Positions 1-8,703 are shown, counted from the first letter of the stretch. The stretch is 12,840 bases of DNA from Acidimicrobiales bacterium (GCA_030749275.1 JASMKJ010000409.1:1-12840); one strand, 5' to 3'. A program made the numbers and translations. The notes: a model not told the origin generated them from the letters alone.

Positions 1-714
1 TCGGCAGAAACGGCCGAAGCGGTGGGTGTTGCTCAGGACCGTTGGTTATTCCCGCACGCGGGAACTGACGGTTCAGACACAAACTTCGTATCGAACAGAG
101 CCGATCTTCATTCCTCACCCGCTATCAGGGTCGCCGGAAGAAAGGCAATGGAATTGGCTGGGGTGCAAGCCGCAGACATTGATCACGTGGATCTGTACAG
201 CTGTTTCCCCTCGGCGGTGCAAATCGCTGCAACCGAGATGGAACTTGGGATTGACCGCCAGTTAACTCAGACCGGTGGGTTGACCTTCGCCGGCGGTCCA
301 CTCAACAACTATGTGACTCATTCAATCGCCACTATGGCCAACGTGTTGCGCGAAGACGCCGGCGCGATGGGGCTGTGTTCCGCTAACGGCGGCTACATCA
401 CAAAACACGCTTTTGGTCTGTACAGCACAACGCCCCCGCCCTCCGGGTTCCAACATGAAAACTGCCAAACCGAAATTGACAAATACCCGACCGTGGAGTT
501 GGACGCTGATCATGTCGGTGAAGGAACCATTGAGGCTTACACCGTGATGCACGGAGCCGAGGGACCTGAACGCGGTTTGGCCTCGGTACGAACACCGAAA
601 GGTCGACAATGGGCTGGAACAAGTGACCAGCAGGTCATGGAGTCAATGATGACCGAGGAGTATGTCGGACGCGCAGTTCAAGTTCTCCCTGACTTCAATT
701 TCGATTTGGCTTGA
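1..714 (+). CDS. Thiolase-like acetyl-CoA acetyltransferase, 3' part (truncated by window edge)
   Basis: The frame is open from base 1 with no convincing start, so this is the C-terminal 237 residues of a longer protein; the GTG at 22 is internal. It shows the C-terminal thiolase fold: a DLYSCFPSAVQ segment, then GGLTFAGGPLNNYVTHSI, where the His corresponds to the family's catalytic His region, then GLCSANGGYITKHAFGLYS, the place of the second catalytic Cys loop. After this comes an extra tail of about 80 residues (YPTVELDADHVGEGTIEAYTV onward). It resembles the additional C-terminal domain of mycobacterial thiolase-like protein type 1 (TLP1). The family acts on acyl-CoA, but TLP1-type members are not proven beta-oxidation thiolases, so the substrate is unknown. 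The stop is TGA. No clear terminator follows in the 66 bases before the next gene. Confidence 0.85.
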   Translation, partial: SAETAEAVGVAQDRWLFPHAGTDGSDTNFVSNRADLHSSPAIRVAGRKAMELAGVQAADIDHVDLYSCFPSAVQIAATEMELGIDRQLTQTGGLTFAGGPLNNYVTHSIATMANVLREDAGAMGLCSANGGYITKHAFGLYSTTPPPSGFQHENCQTEIDKYPTVELDADHVGEGTIEAYTVMHGAEGPERGLASVRTPKGRQWAGTSDQQVMESMMTEEYVGRAVQVLPDFNFDLA

Positions 715-767
715 ATCATCGTCCGCTAACCGCAAACCGGATCCACCACTCCTTCAACGGAACTTCC

Positions 768-780
768 TAGCCTCTGGCAT
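768..780 (+). promoter_or_regulatory. Candidate -10 box for a leaderless Ppx/GppA-like mRNA
   Basis: TAGCCT at 768-773 ends exactly 7 bases before the GTG start at 781. That is where a -10 box would lie if transcription began on the start codon. No Shine-Dalgarno sequence precedes the GTG and no good -35 is visible. The same 7-base spacing occurs before 1773 and 8724, which supports the call. Confidence 0.4.
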
Positions 781-1701
781 GTGAGAGTCGCGTTGATAGA
801 GATGGGAAGCACCAGCTTTCGTCTCACTATCGAAACCGGACGCGACACTCAACACAGAATCCACCATCTCAATCTCGGGTCGTCGGTGAGTTCGAACGGC
901 TCATTCACAGAAACCGATATTGCTGCAGCAACCGGTGTCGTGGCGGAGTTCATGACCGCTGCGAAGGTTCATAACTGTCAACGAATAGTGGCAGTCGCAA
1001 CCGAAGCCTTCCGCCTAGCCGCCAATGGTGAGGCCGTCGCCTCGCACATAGCGCGAGAGGCTGGCTGTGAAGTAAAGGTCCTGTCACCAACAGAAGAGAA
1101 CACTTTGACTTGGCGGGCAGTTGTCAACCGATTTGTCGATGTTGATGTTTTGTTTGCTGTTGCAATCACTGGCGGAAGCGTGGGTGTCTGTGGTGGTCCT
1201 GTCGGTTCCCGGGTCCCACTTCACAATTTCAGCTTTCCACTGGGCACAAGTGTTCTTGCCCCTCGGGCTTCTGAGGACGGCTACGTCGACACATCGACAA
1301 GAGTTCGCCTAGAACATCACATCGCGGAGAACCTCAAACCGGTTGGTGTGGCGACGAAAGACCACGATGCCCATCGCTTCGTGGTGACCGGCGGAATGCC
1401 CCTCGCGTTGGCGAAGTTGATACACACCGTGCGTCGTTCAGAAGTACCCGAAGTTCTCGATGGACTTTCCATCGACTGCTCCGACTTGGGTCACCTCATT
1501 AAGACCTTCGCTGAGTTATCTATCCCTGCACGACTAGCTTTACCTGGAATGAGTTCCAAAAGGTCGATGAACATGGCGTTGGGAGCGACGATCCTTCGGC
1601 AAGTGCTGCGATCTTTGGATATACATGCGGCAACCGTGTCGACCGTGGGTCTTCGAGAGGGCCTGTTGAGCAGGGTTTACGCCGATGTCGAAGCTGCGTA
1701 G
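781..1701 (+). CDS. Ppx/GppA phosphatase-family protein with altered phosphate-binding motifs
   Basis: The 306 residues match the actin/ASKHA-fold Ppx/GppA family (exopolyphosphatase and pppGpp phosphohydrolase). Visible landmarks are the phosphate-1 loop (IEMGSTSFRLTI, residues 6-17), VATEAFRLAANGEAV (72-86), a Glu pair in LSPTEEN (101-107), SFPLGTSVL (151-159), the VVTGGMPLALAKL nucleotide-loop region (201-213) and the C-terminal STVGLREGLL (287-296). It is the size of short actinobacterial Ppx proteins and lacks a C-terminal HD domain. Two motifs deviate from the usual pattern: the first-loop Asp is Glu7, and the family's D-x-GGGSTE loop reads AITGGSVGV (128-136), without its acidic residues. 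Activity is therefore uncertain; it could bind polyphosphate or nucleotide without hydrolysing it. The GTG start lacks a Shine-Dalgarno sequence. The gene stands alone between the thiolase and the leuA leader. Confidence 0.8.
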   Translation: MRVALIEMGSTSFRLTIETGRDTQHRIHHLNLGSSVSSNGSFTETDIAAATGVVAEFMTAAKVHNCQRIVAVATEAFRLAANGEAVASHIAREAGCEVKVLSPTEENTLTWRAVVNRFVDVDVLFAVAITGGSVGVCGGPVGSRVPLHNFSFPLGTSVLAPRASEDGYVDTSTRVRLEHHIAENLKPVGVATKDHDAHRFVVTGGMPLALAKLIHTVRRSEVPEVLDGLSIDCSDLGHLIKTFAELSIPARLALPGMSSKRSMNMALGATILRQVLRSLDIHAATVSTVGLREGLLSRVYADVEAA

Positions 1702-1725
1702 GAGCTCTTTGTAACTTCGAGCTCT
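1702..1725 (+). other. Small inverted repeat after the Ppx/GppA-like gene
   Basis: GAGCTC at 1702-1707 is repeated at 1719-1724 and can form a 6-bp hairpin with an 11-base loop, just after the stop codon. No T-run follows, so it is at best a weak or processed 3' end. Since each copy is itself a palindrome, it may also be chance. Confidence 0.25.
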
Positions 1726-1759
1726 ACGAACACTTTGTATAAACTTTTGATTCGGCTGC

Positions 1760-1772
1760 TATCGTTAACGAC
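1760..1772 (+). promoter_or_regulatory. Candidate -10 box for the leuA leader transcript
   Basis: TATCGT at 1760-1765 ends 7 bases before the leader-peptide GTG at 1773, consistent with a transcript starting at the leader peptide itself. No strong -35 is seen at 17 bases. TATAAA at 1738-1743 is an alternative -10 that would give a longer 5' end. Confidence 0.4.
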
Positions 1773-1811
1773 GTGAACGGATCGCTACGCGGACTGCTTC
1801 TTCTTACTTAG
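1773..1811 (+). CDS. leuA leader peptide (leucine attenuator)
   Basis: This short reading frame encodes MNGSLRGLLLLT and ends in TAG. It carries four consecutive Leu codons (CTG CTT CTT CTT, 1794-1805) plus an earlier CTA. Five Leu in 12 residues, directly upstream of leuA and directly followed by stable hairpins, is the signature of a ribosome-mediated attenuator sensing charged leucyl-tRNA. Leader peptides of this kind are known upstream of actinobacterial branched-chain amino acid genes, and a conserved leuA-upstream RNA (the LEU element) has been described in Actinobacteria. No Shine-Dalgarno sequence is present, which fits a leaderless start. The stop codon's last base is the first base of the following hairpin, so a ribosome stalled on the Leu codons and one at the stop would affect that stem differently. 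Confidence 0.8.
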   Translation: MNGSLRGLLLLT

Positions 1812-1840
1812 GCGAGGGCTACAACATAAAGGCCCTCGCC
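1811..1840 (+). promoter_or_regulatory. Attenuator hairpin 1 of the leuA leader RNA
   Basis: GGCGAGGGC (1811-1819) and GCCCTCGCC (1832-1840) form a perfect 9-bp GC-rich stem with a 12-base loop. The 5' arm starts on the last base of the leader-peptide stop codon, so translation of the leader would melt or mask it. Confidence 0.75.
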
Positions 1841-1842
1841 CT

Positions 1843-3650
<1,808 letters not shown>

Positions 3651-3690
3651 CCGCGCCCCCGGATGACTCAATTTCGATCAGAATAAATAC

Positions 3691-4434
3691 GTGGCTCTCT
3701 CTAGCTTCGTTGACGGGTCGTTGTTTGGCACTCGATTTGGGACAGATCCTGCGCGGGTTGTCGCACTACACGGTTGGGGCCGTGACCATAAGGACTTCGA
3801 TGCCTGCCTAAAGGGCCTCGACGCAATCAGCATCGACCTTCCTGGCTTTGGGGTGTCGCCCCCTCCCGACCAAGCCGGCGGTGCAGCCATGTACGCCGAT
3901 CTGGTGTCACCGATTTTGGACATTTGCAACACTCCAGTGGTTCTCGTTGGGCACAGCTTCGGCGGACGAGTCGCTGTACATCTGGCGGAGCGGCGTCCCG
4001 CAGCTGTAGGCGGACTTGTTCTTACCGGTGTTCCCCTGCTTCATCGGGCCCATCGGAGAGGTCGCCCCGCTTTGCGTTATCAACTGGGACGTCTGATGCA
4101 TCGCTGGGGACTCGTCAACGACACCTTCCTCGAAGGGCTCAGAGACAAATACGGGAGTGCCGACTACAGAGCGGCTTCGGGTGTTATGCGCGACATTTTG
4201 GTGAGAGTGGTCAACGAGTCCTACGAAAAGCAGTTGCGTGTTATCTCTGCCCCCGTTGACCTTGTGTGGGGTGACGGAGATGATGCCGCCCCTCCGGAAA
4301 TCGCGACCCGAGCCGAAGCATTGCTAGCTGATGCTCGCATGACGTTGTTAGGTGGGGTCGATCATTTCGTCCCGAGTGCCGCGCCGGCGGCGCTGCGAGA
4401 GGCGATCGACCGTCGAGTAGGGGCGCTCCAATGA
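3691..4434 (+). CDS. Alpha/beta-fold hydrolase
   Basis: The 247-residue protein has the complete alpha/beta hydrolase signature: the oxyanion-hole HGWG (27-30), the nucleophile elbow GHSFGG with Ser89, the acidic residue in WGDGDDAAP (Asp197 or Asp198) and the catalytic His225 in GVDHFVP. There is no signal peptide or membrane segment, so it is likely cytoplasmic. The GTG start is 40 bases after leuA and lacks a Shine-Dalgarno sequence; CAGAAT at 3679-3684 is a possible -10 for a leaderless start. Its stop overlaps the ATG of the Mur-ligase-like gene (ATGA), so the two are probably translationally coupled. The position suggests it cleaves or transfers an ester, amide or peptide linked to the products of the next two enzymes. 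The substrate cannot be read from the sequence; esterase, thioesterase and aminopeptidase roles all remain open. Confidence 0.85.
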   Translation: MALSSFVDGSLFGTRFGTDPARVVALHGWGRDHKDFDACLKGLDAISIDLPGFGVSPPPDQAGGAAMYADLVSPILDICNTPVVLVGHSFGGRVAVHLAERRPAAVGGLVLTGVPLLHRAHRRGRPALRYQLGRLMHRWGLVNDTFLEGLRDKYGSADYRAASGVMRDILVRVVNESYEKQLRVISAPVDLVWGDGDDAAPPEIATRAEALLADARMTLLGGVDHFVPSAAPAALREAIDRRVGALQ

Positions 4435-5948
4435 TCATTTCTGACGTCTACTTGATCAGTTGTGCCGTTTCCGCTCTCGTCACTTCTTTGCGTTGGTTTC
4501 GCGTAGCGCAGCGAGAGCATTACCTACCGTTGTCCGCGACGCGCTTCGCTGCCCGGTGGTGGAAGACAGGCAAGGCGAACCCGTTCCTTCTGCTGTTAGC
4601 GGTATCTGCTGCGATCTCGGCGGCTTGGTTTCCGGCTACTTCCGTGATCACCGCTGTCGTAGCGGCCGTCGGACCGATTGGACTCGGTGTCAAAGGTCGA
4701 ACCAGCACTCTGGCATGGACCAGAAGACTTCGAACCTTGGCCGGAGCCACACTGTTCGTCGTCGTAGTGTCCTTGTTAGTCGTTCGACAGTTGGGTCTCG
4801 GGTCCGTCGGATCTGCAGTGATCGCATTGATCGTCCCGGGGTTTGTCGACGTTGCTTTGACCGCGTTGAAACCTATCGAGCGAAAAGTAGCTCGACGGTA
4901 CGTCGCCGATGCCTCCGACACCCTGGAGCGCATCAATCCAGTTCGGGTAGCGATCACAGGTTCATACGGGAAAACGACAATCAAGGGCTACGTCCGTCAC
5001 CTGTTGTCGGACACATTCAGCGTGATCGCCAGTCCCGCAAGCTTCAACAACAGTGCGGGCCTTTCACGCTCGGTCAACGAGCATTTGACCGATGGAACGG
5101 AAGTTTTTGTCGCTGAAATGGGTACCTACGGGCGTGGAGAGATCGCCGAATTGGTGAATTGGGTTAGACCGTCCATCTCTGTGCTCGCTGCTATCGGCCC
5201 CGTTCATCTCGAACGATTCGGTGATCTGGAAACCATCGTCGCGGCAAAGAGTGAGATATTTTCCACCAGCCGGACCGCGATCATCAATATCGATGCCCAC
5301 GGCCTCACCAGCGAAGCGGACCGCCTGCAGGCATCGGGAATCAATGTTTTGAGATGCTCTTCTACGGACCCAACAGCAGATGTAGTCGCGACCTTTGACC
5401 ATGGCCTCACCGTCACTGTCGCGAATCGCACGATCGTGACCGACTTGTTATGTGACGCCGCGCCAATCAATGTTGCTTGCGCAGTGGCTGTCGCTACGAC
5501 ACTTGACGTCCCAGACGCGACAATCGCGAAGCAACTTGCTGGCCTTCCGGTTCCTGAACATCGTCGCCAAGTTCTTCACAGCCAATCAGGGGTCACGATC
5601 ATCGATGACACATACAACAGCAATCCCGCTGGCGCTGCGTTGGCACTCGCGACTCTGGCCAACACCGACGCTCAGCGCAAGGTCGTGGTCACACCGGGGA
5701 TGGTTGAACTTGGGAGCCGTCAAGCCAGTGAGAACCGGCGATTCGGCGTTGACGCAAGCCTGGTGGCCGATGATCTGCTAATTGTCGGTCACACAAACAG
5801 AACCGCCCTCAACAATGGTGCGAGAGACGGCACAGCGCGGATCCAACTGGTAGCAACTCGTGACGATGCCATCGAATGGGTGAGAGAGAACCTGAATTCT
5901 GGAGACGCAGTCTTGTACGAGAACGATCTGCCCGATCATTACGCATAA
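4431..5948 (+). CDS. Membrane-anchored Mur-ligase-like (MurF-related) ATP-dependent ligase
   Basis: The 505-residue protein has about five hydrophobic segments in the first 150 residues (around 3-20, 52-68, 70-88, 104-119, 126-146) followed by a Mur ligase core. Core motifs are the P-loop GSYGKTT (177-183), NNSAGL (206-211), EMGTYGRGEI (229-238), HLERFGDLETIVAAKSEI (259-276, including Lys273 at the position of the carbamylated Lys of Mur ligases), IDDTYNSNPAG (391-401) and TPGMVELG (421-428). Canonical MurF joins D-Ala-D-Ala to UDP-MurNAc-tripeptide and binds the UDP-sugar with a soluble N-terminal domain. That domain is absent here, and the usual MurF C-terminal KGS motif is replaced by YENDLPDHY. 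The substrate is thus probably not the usual one and may be membrane-linked. The start overlaps the hydrolase gene by 4 bases, and the Ddl-like gene lies 66 bases downstream. Confidence 0.85.
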   Translation: MIISDVYLISCAVSALVTSLRWFRVAQREHYLPLSATRFAARWWKTGKANPFLLLLAVSAAISAAWFPATSVITAVVAAVGPIGLGVKGRTSTLAWTRRLRTLAGATLFVVVVSLLVVRQLGLGSVGSAVIALIVPGFVDVALTALKPIERKVARRYVADASDTLERINPVRVAITGSYGKTTIKGYVRHLLSDTFSVIASPASFNNSAGLSRSVNEHLTDGTEVFVAEMGTYGRGEIAELVNWVRPSISVLAAIGPVHLERFGDLETIVAAKSEIFSTSRTAIINIDAHGLTSEADRLQASGINVLRCSSTDPTADVVATFDHGLTVTVANRTIVTDLLCDAAPINVACAVAVATTLDVPDATIAKQLAGLPVPEHRRQVLHSQSGVTIIDDTYNSNPAGAALALATLANTDAQRKVVVTPGMVELGSRQASENRRFGVDASLVADDLLIVGHTNRTALNNGARDGTARIQLVATRDDAIEWVRENLNSGDAVLYENDLPDHYA

Positions 5949-6014
5949 AGGAACCCTGGCAGCATGCAAGAGGTGACATCTAGGTAAACGCCATCTACGG
6001 TTTCATAGGAGATC

Positions 6015-7118
6015 ATGAATCCTCCAGCAGTCTGCTTCGGCAGCCCATCTCCCGAACACGACATATCTATCCTCACCGGGTTGCAGGCGGTGCGTGCACT
6101 GTCAGAAGCCGGAAACGACGTCGTTGCCCTGTATTGGTCAAAGACCGGCAACTGGTTTCAGGTTCCATCTGACATCGAAGCGAGCGACTTCGCCGATGGA
6201 TTGCCCCGGTCCGCGGATCCGGTGTCTATCCAAGTCGGAGAGCACGGAGGGTTTTACAAGCTTGGCAAACGGGGGAAGCAAACTCCGATCGAAATCAGCG
6301 CCGTCGTGGTCTGCTGCCACGGAGGGCCTGGCGAAGACGGCAGCCTTCAAGCCCTATTCGACCTCGCAGGCATCCGATACACCGGTCCAAGTCGAGCCGG
6401 CGCTGCACTTGGGATGGACAAGCTTGCATTTTCAGGAACCATGGAGGCGGCCGGAATTTCAAGTCTGCCCCTCCATCTAGTCACCAATGATCTAGACCTT
6501 GACGAGGCAGGACCATTCATCGTCAAACCGAGGTTTGGTGGTTCATCTATTGGAATCGAAATCGTTGACGATCTCTTGACAGCCAAGGCTCTCGCGAAGT
6601 CACAACCCCTCCTGCGCAGTGGAGCGGTCGTTCAGAGGTATCTGAGCGACGCAGTGGATCTCAACATCTCTGTCCGAACCTTCCCTGAGATCTGCCTGAG
6701 CTCAGTAGAGCGTCCTCTTCGTCCTGAAGACGAAGGTATCTACAGCTACGCGGACAAGTACCTGACCGGATCTCAAGGTATGGCAAGTGCCCCACGAGAA
6801 CTTCCAGCGGAATTACCCTCAAACGTCGAAGGGCAACTCAGAACAATAGCGTCACAGGTCATCGAACTCGCTATGGTCCGTTCGGTCGCGCGTATCGATT
6901 TCCTATGGAATGCCGATGACCTGTGGGTCAACGAAATCAACACCATCCCAGGTTCGTTGAGTTGGTATTTCTGGTCCCATGAAGGGATCCCTTTCGCTCA
7001 ACTGTTAGCGGAAATGATTCAGGAAGCTATCGAAACTCCCGCAATTACCTTTCAAACCGACGGCGCAGACGGTACTGCGTTACGAGATGTGGGGGCGATC
7101 TCCCACAAGTTGGCCTAA
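6015..7118 (+). CDS. D-Ala-D-Ala-ligase-like ATP-grasp enzyme, non-canonical
   Basis: The 367-residue protein has the Ddl order of motifs: CFGSPSPEHDIS (7-18, with the substrate-binding Glu14), CHGGPGEDGSLQALFDLAGIRYTG (101-124), MDK (134-136), IVKPRFGGSSIGIE (169-182), SYADKY (244-249), ARIDF (292-296) and NEINTIPGS (306-314), with the metal-binding Glu/Asn. The ATP-grasp fold and D-amino-acid ligase chemistry are well supported. Differences from housekeeping Ddl are Ser140 at the usual second Lys position after MDK, DAVDLNISV where Ddl has a GREI-type strand, and SLSWYFWSHEGIP after the PG motif in place of the usual FTxxS loop. The second substrate may therefore not be D-Ala. AGGAG at 6007-6011 precedes the ATG. 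The stop codon shares one base with the lipoprotein start. With the Mur-like ligase it forms an apparent two-step ligation pair. Confidence 0.88.
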   Translation: MNPPAVCFGSPSPEHDISILTGLQAVRALSEAGNDVVALYWSKTGNWFQVPSDIEASDFADGLPRSADPVSIQVGEHGGFYKLGKRGKQTPIEISAVVVCCHGGPGEDGSLQALFDLAGIRYTGPSRAGAALGMDKLAFSGTMEAAGISSLPLHLVTNDLDLDEAGPFIVKPRFGGSSIGIEIVDDLLTAKALAKSQPLLRSGAVVQRYLSDAVDLNISVRTFPEICLSSVERPLRPEDEGIYSYADKYLTGSQGMASAPRELPAELPSNVEGQLRTIASQVIELAMVRSVARIDFLWNADDLWVNEINTIPGSLSWYFWSHEGIPFAQLLAEMIQEAIETPAITFQTDGADGTALRDVGAISHKLA

Positions 7119-8068
7119 TGAAAGTTTGGATCGTTCTCGTCACAGTTTCGTTAGCCGCAGCATCCTGCTCTTACTCAACCACCTCAGAGGGCCAGGCAAC
7201 GTCCCTAACAAAACACCTCACGGAACAGGAAAGAACATGTGTCCAAGAACGGCTCGTATCCGGGTGGGCGTTACAGCTCAGCGACCTTGAAGTAGACCTC
7301 AGCCCCGATGAAGAAATTGCGGTCGATATGGCAATGGAGCTTTGTCGAATGAACACTGATACGCCCGCCGTCGACCCTGCCATCAGCAACGATCAGCCAC
7401 AGGTCTCCGATGAACTACTAGAGGCTCCAGCGGTTTTCGATTCGAACGACAATCCACCGGGCGAAGATCCGCTCTTAGACGACTATTGGACCCAGTGCGG
7501 GTCAGGCGACGCAAGAGCCTGCGACAACTTGTTCTACTCAGCTCCGCCCGGCAGCGCTTACGAACAATTCGCATTCAGTTGTGGTGGCCGACGAAACATG
7601 GATTGTTCTTTGCTGCTGGGAGTCGAACAACCCGAAGGGGACCTGAACCCCTTGACGCCTCCACCCGGAGACGATGAGAACCTAGATCAATGGTGGGTAC
7701 TCTGTTCCGAAGGCAGCACTTCAGCCTGCGGGGAATTACGACTCATCGCTCCGAGCGGATCTCTTTACGCTCAATTCGCAACGAGTTGCGGAGCCCGCGG
7801 CACCAGCTATTGCACCCTTATCTTGGAAGACGACGGCCAACCTCCCACGCTCAATAAATTCAGTCCGGACCTAGCACCACCGGGCGAGGACGAATTCCTA
7901 GATCAACTGTGGTTGCTGTGTGGTGCTGCTGACTCCAGAGCCTGCAAGGACCTATCAAAGTACGGCCCGACGGACAGCATCTATGTCCAATTTGGTGTTT
8001 CGTGCGGCGGAAGAGCGGTGGCTCCGTGCCCTCGACTATTTACTGACCTCAGTCAGTCATCTTCTTAA
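7118..8068 (+). CDS. Cys-patterned repeat lipoprotein
   Basis: The 316-residue protein begins with a short hydrophobic signal ending in LAAASC, with Cys17 as the likely lipidated residue, so it should be anchored outside the membrane. The lipobox is slightly atypical (Ala at -3). A Cys pair (41 and 76) in a helical N-terminal part is followed by an acidic linker and three repeats of 51 residues (see separate entry), each with four Cys. Repeats of this general look (C..GD..ACD.L...SP.GS.Y..F..SCGGR) occur in actinobacterial secreted proteins of unknown function. Its ATG overlaps the Ddl-like stop by one base, which ties this lipoprotein to the ligation genes. Disulfide-bonded modules and a role in envelope binding or sensing are inferred. 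The stop TAA overlaps the TetR stop on the other strand. Confidence 0.8.
   Translation: MKVWIVLVTVSLAAASCSYSTTSEGQATSLTKHLTEQERTCVQERLVSGWALQLSDLEVDLSPDEEIAVDMAMELCRMNTDTPAVDPAISNDQPQVSDELLEAPAVFDSNDNPPGEDPLLDDYWTQCGSGDARACDNLFYSAPPGSAYEQFAFSCGGRRNMDCSLLLGVEQPEGDLNPLTPPPGDDENLDQWWVLCSEGSTSACGELRLIAPSGSLYAQFATSCGARGTSYCTLILEDDGQPPTLNKFSPDLAPPGEDEFLDQLWLLCGAADSRACKDLSKYGPTDSIYVQFGVSCGGRAVAPCPRLFTDLSQSSS
7454..8029 (+). repeat. Three diverged tandem protein repeats, CX7CX19CX7C
   Basis: Residues 113-163, 182-232 and 254-304 of the lipoprotein align without gaps: PPG(E/D)D..LD..W..C....S.AC..L......S.Y.QF..SCG.R....C. The four Cys sit at identical spacing in every copy (127/135/155/163, 196/204/224/232, 268/276/296/304). 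The DNA is diverged, so this is an old duplication. Confidence 0.85.
8042..8066 (+). terminator. Possible weak terminator inside the lipoprotein 3' end
   Basis: ACTGAC (8042-8047) and GTCAGT (8052-8057) form a perfect 6-bp stem with a 4-base loop, followed by the T-rich CATCTTCTT. It lies within the last coding codons just before the convergent TetR gene, where a + strand terminator would be expected. The stem is AT-containing and the T-run is interrupted, so strength is doubtful. Confidence 0.35.
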
Positions 8069-8655
8069 TCCGCGATCAACGCCGCCCTGAGAAACTCAAT
8101 GGTTTCGCGTCGCGCCCGCACAAGAGAACGTAAATCTGGTTCTAGACCGAGGGCCCGCATCACCTCGGGTTCAGTCGCGACACCCACAACTGCTGAATAA
8201 ACAGCCAACAACAACATCCGGGGCTCCAACCGACGAAAACGACCCGCTTCCATTTCTGCTTCGACGAACCGGACAGCATTTCCAAGCATCACGCTCATCG
8301 CCGATGCCAACTTTCCCGACGCAACTCCACCCTGTCGCGAAACCAAGCGAACAAGTCCCAATACCTCCGGCCGGCGCGCCGCCAACGAAAACGTGGCTCT
8401 CACAAGGTCTTCGATGCGGTCGAATCCACGGGCCTGCGGGTTAGCTGCACCTGATAATGCGGCACCCAATTCGTGCACTGCCAAATCGATCGTCGCGGTC
8501 AAGAGATGCTCTTTAGACGAATAGTGATACAAGATGGCCTGTTTGGTGATCCCGAGATCTGCCGCTAAGTCATCTAGGGACGTGGCGTCATACCCGCGCA
8601 TGCCAAAGGCAGCCAGCGCAGAGTTCAAAATGCGTTCACGGGTACCGATGGACAC
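8065..8655 (-). CDS. TetR-family transcriptional repressor
   Basis: The 196-residue protein has a typical N-terminal TetR DNA-binding domain (about residues 5-52): RERILNSALAAFGMRGYDATSLDDLAADLGITKQAILYHYSSKEHLL, with the helix-turn-helix and the usual YHYSSKE. The C-terminal ligand-binding half is not assignable to a ligand. Its GTG start (8653-8655, minus strand) has no Shine-Dalgarno sequence. TAAAGT lies 6 bases upstream on that strand as a candidate -10, so it may also be leaderless. It is divergent from the acyl-CoA reductase operon across 68 bases containing a strong palindrome, the usual arrangement for a local, autoregulated repressor. The ligand is probably an acyl-CoA or lipid intermediate of that operon (inference). 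The stop overlaps the lipoprotein stop by 4 bases. Confidence 0.92.
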   Translation of the reverse strand: MSIGTRERILNSALAAFGMRGYDATSLDDLAADLGITKQAILYHYSSKEHLLTATIDLAVHELGAALSGAANPQARGFDRIEDLVRATFSLAARRPEVLGLVRLVSRQGGVASGKLASAMSVMLGNAVRFVEAEMEAGRFRRLEPRMLLLAVYSAVVGVATEPEVMRALGLEPDLRSLVRARRETIEFLRAALIAD

Positions 8656-8685
8656 CCAAACACTTTAGATCGAATCATGACAAAT

Positions 8686-8703
8686 ACTTACCATTTGGTA
8701 AGT
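8686..8703. promoter_or_regulatory. Palindromic operator, probable TetR binding site
   Basis: ACTTACCA (8686-8693) and TGGTAAGT (8696-8703) are perfect inverted 8-mers around a 2-base centre, with flanking A/T pairs that also match (8683-8684 with 8705-8706). It is in the only gap between the divergent TetR gene and the reductase operon and covers the predicted -35 box of the latter. Confidence 0.8.

Noticed and set aside
322..609. Antisense open frame within the thiolase-like gene
   Set aside because: It lies wholly inside a well-supported gene, lacks recognisable motifs and is a codon-bias shadow. The same holds for the other long antisense frames, for example 4520-4984 and 12077-12508.
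1702..1725. GAGCTC inverted repeat as an intrinsic terminator
   Set aside because: No T-run follows and each arm is self-palindromic; kept only as a low-confidence repeat.
5949..6014. Tiny reading frame (7 codons from ATG 5964) between the two ligase genes
   Set aside because: It has no ribosome binding site, no biased composition and no hairpins around it, so a leader-peptide role is not supported.
6015..7118. Housekeeping ddl or vancomycin-resistance vanA-type ligase call
   Set aside because: The loop after the NTIPG motif matches neither Ddl nor Van ligases, and no vanH or vanX-like genes are adjacent.
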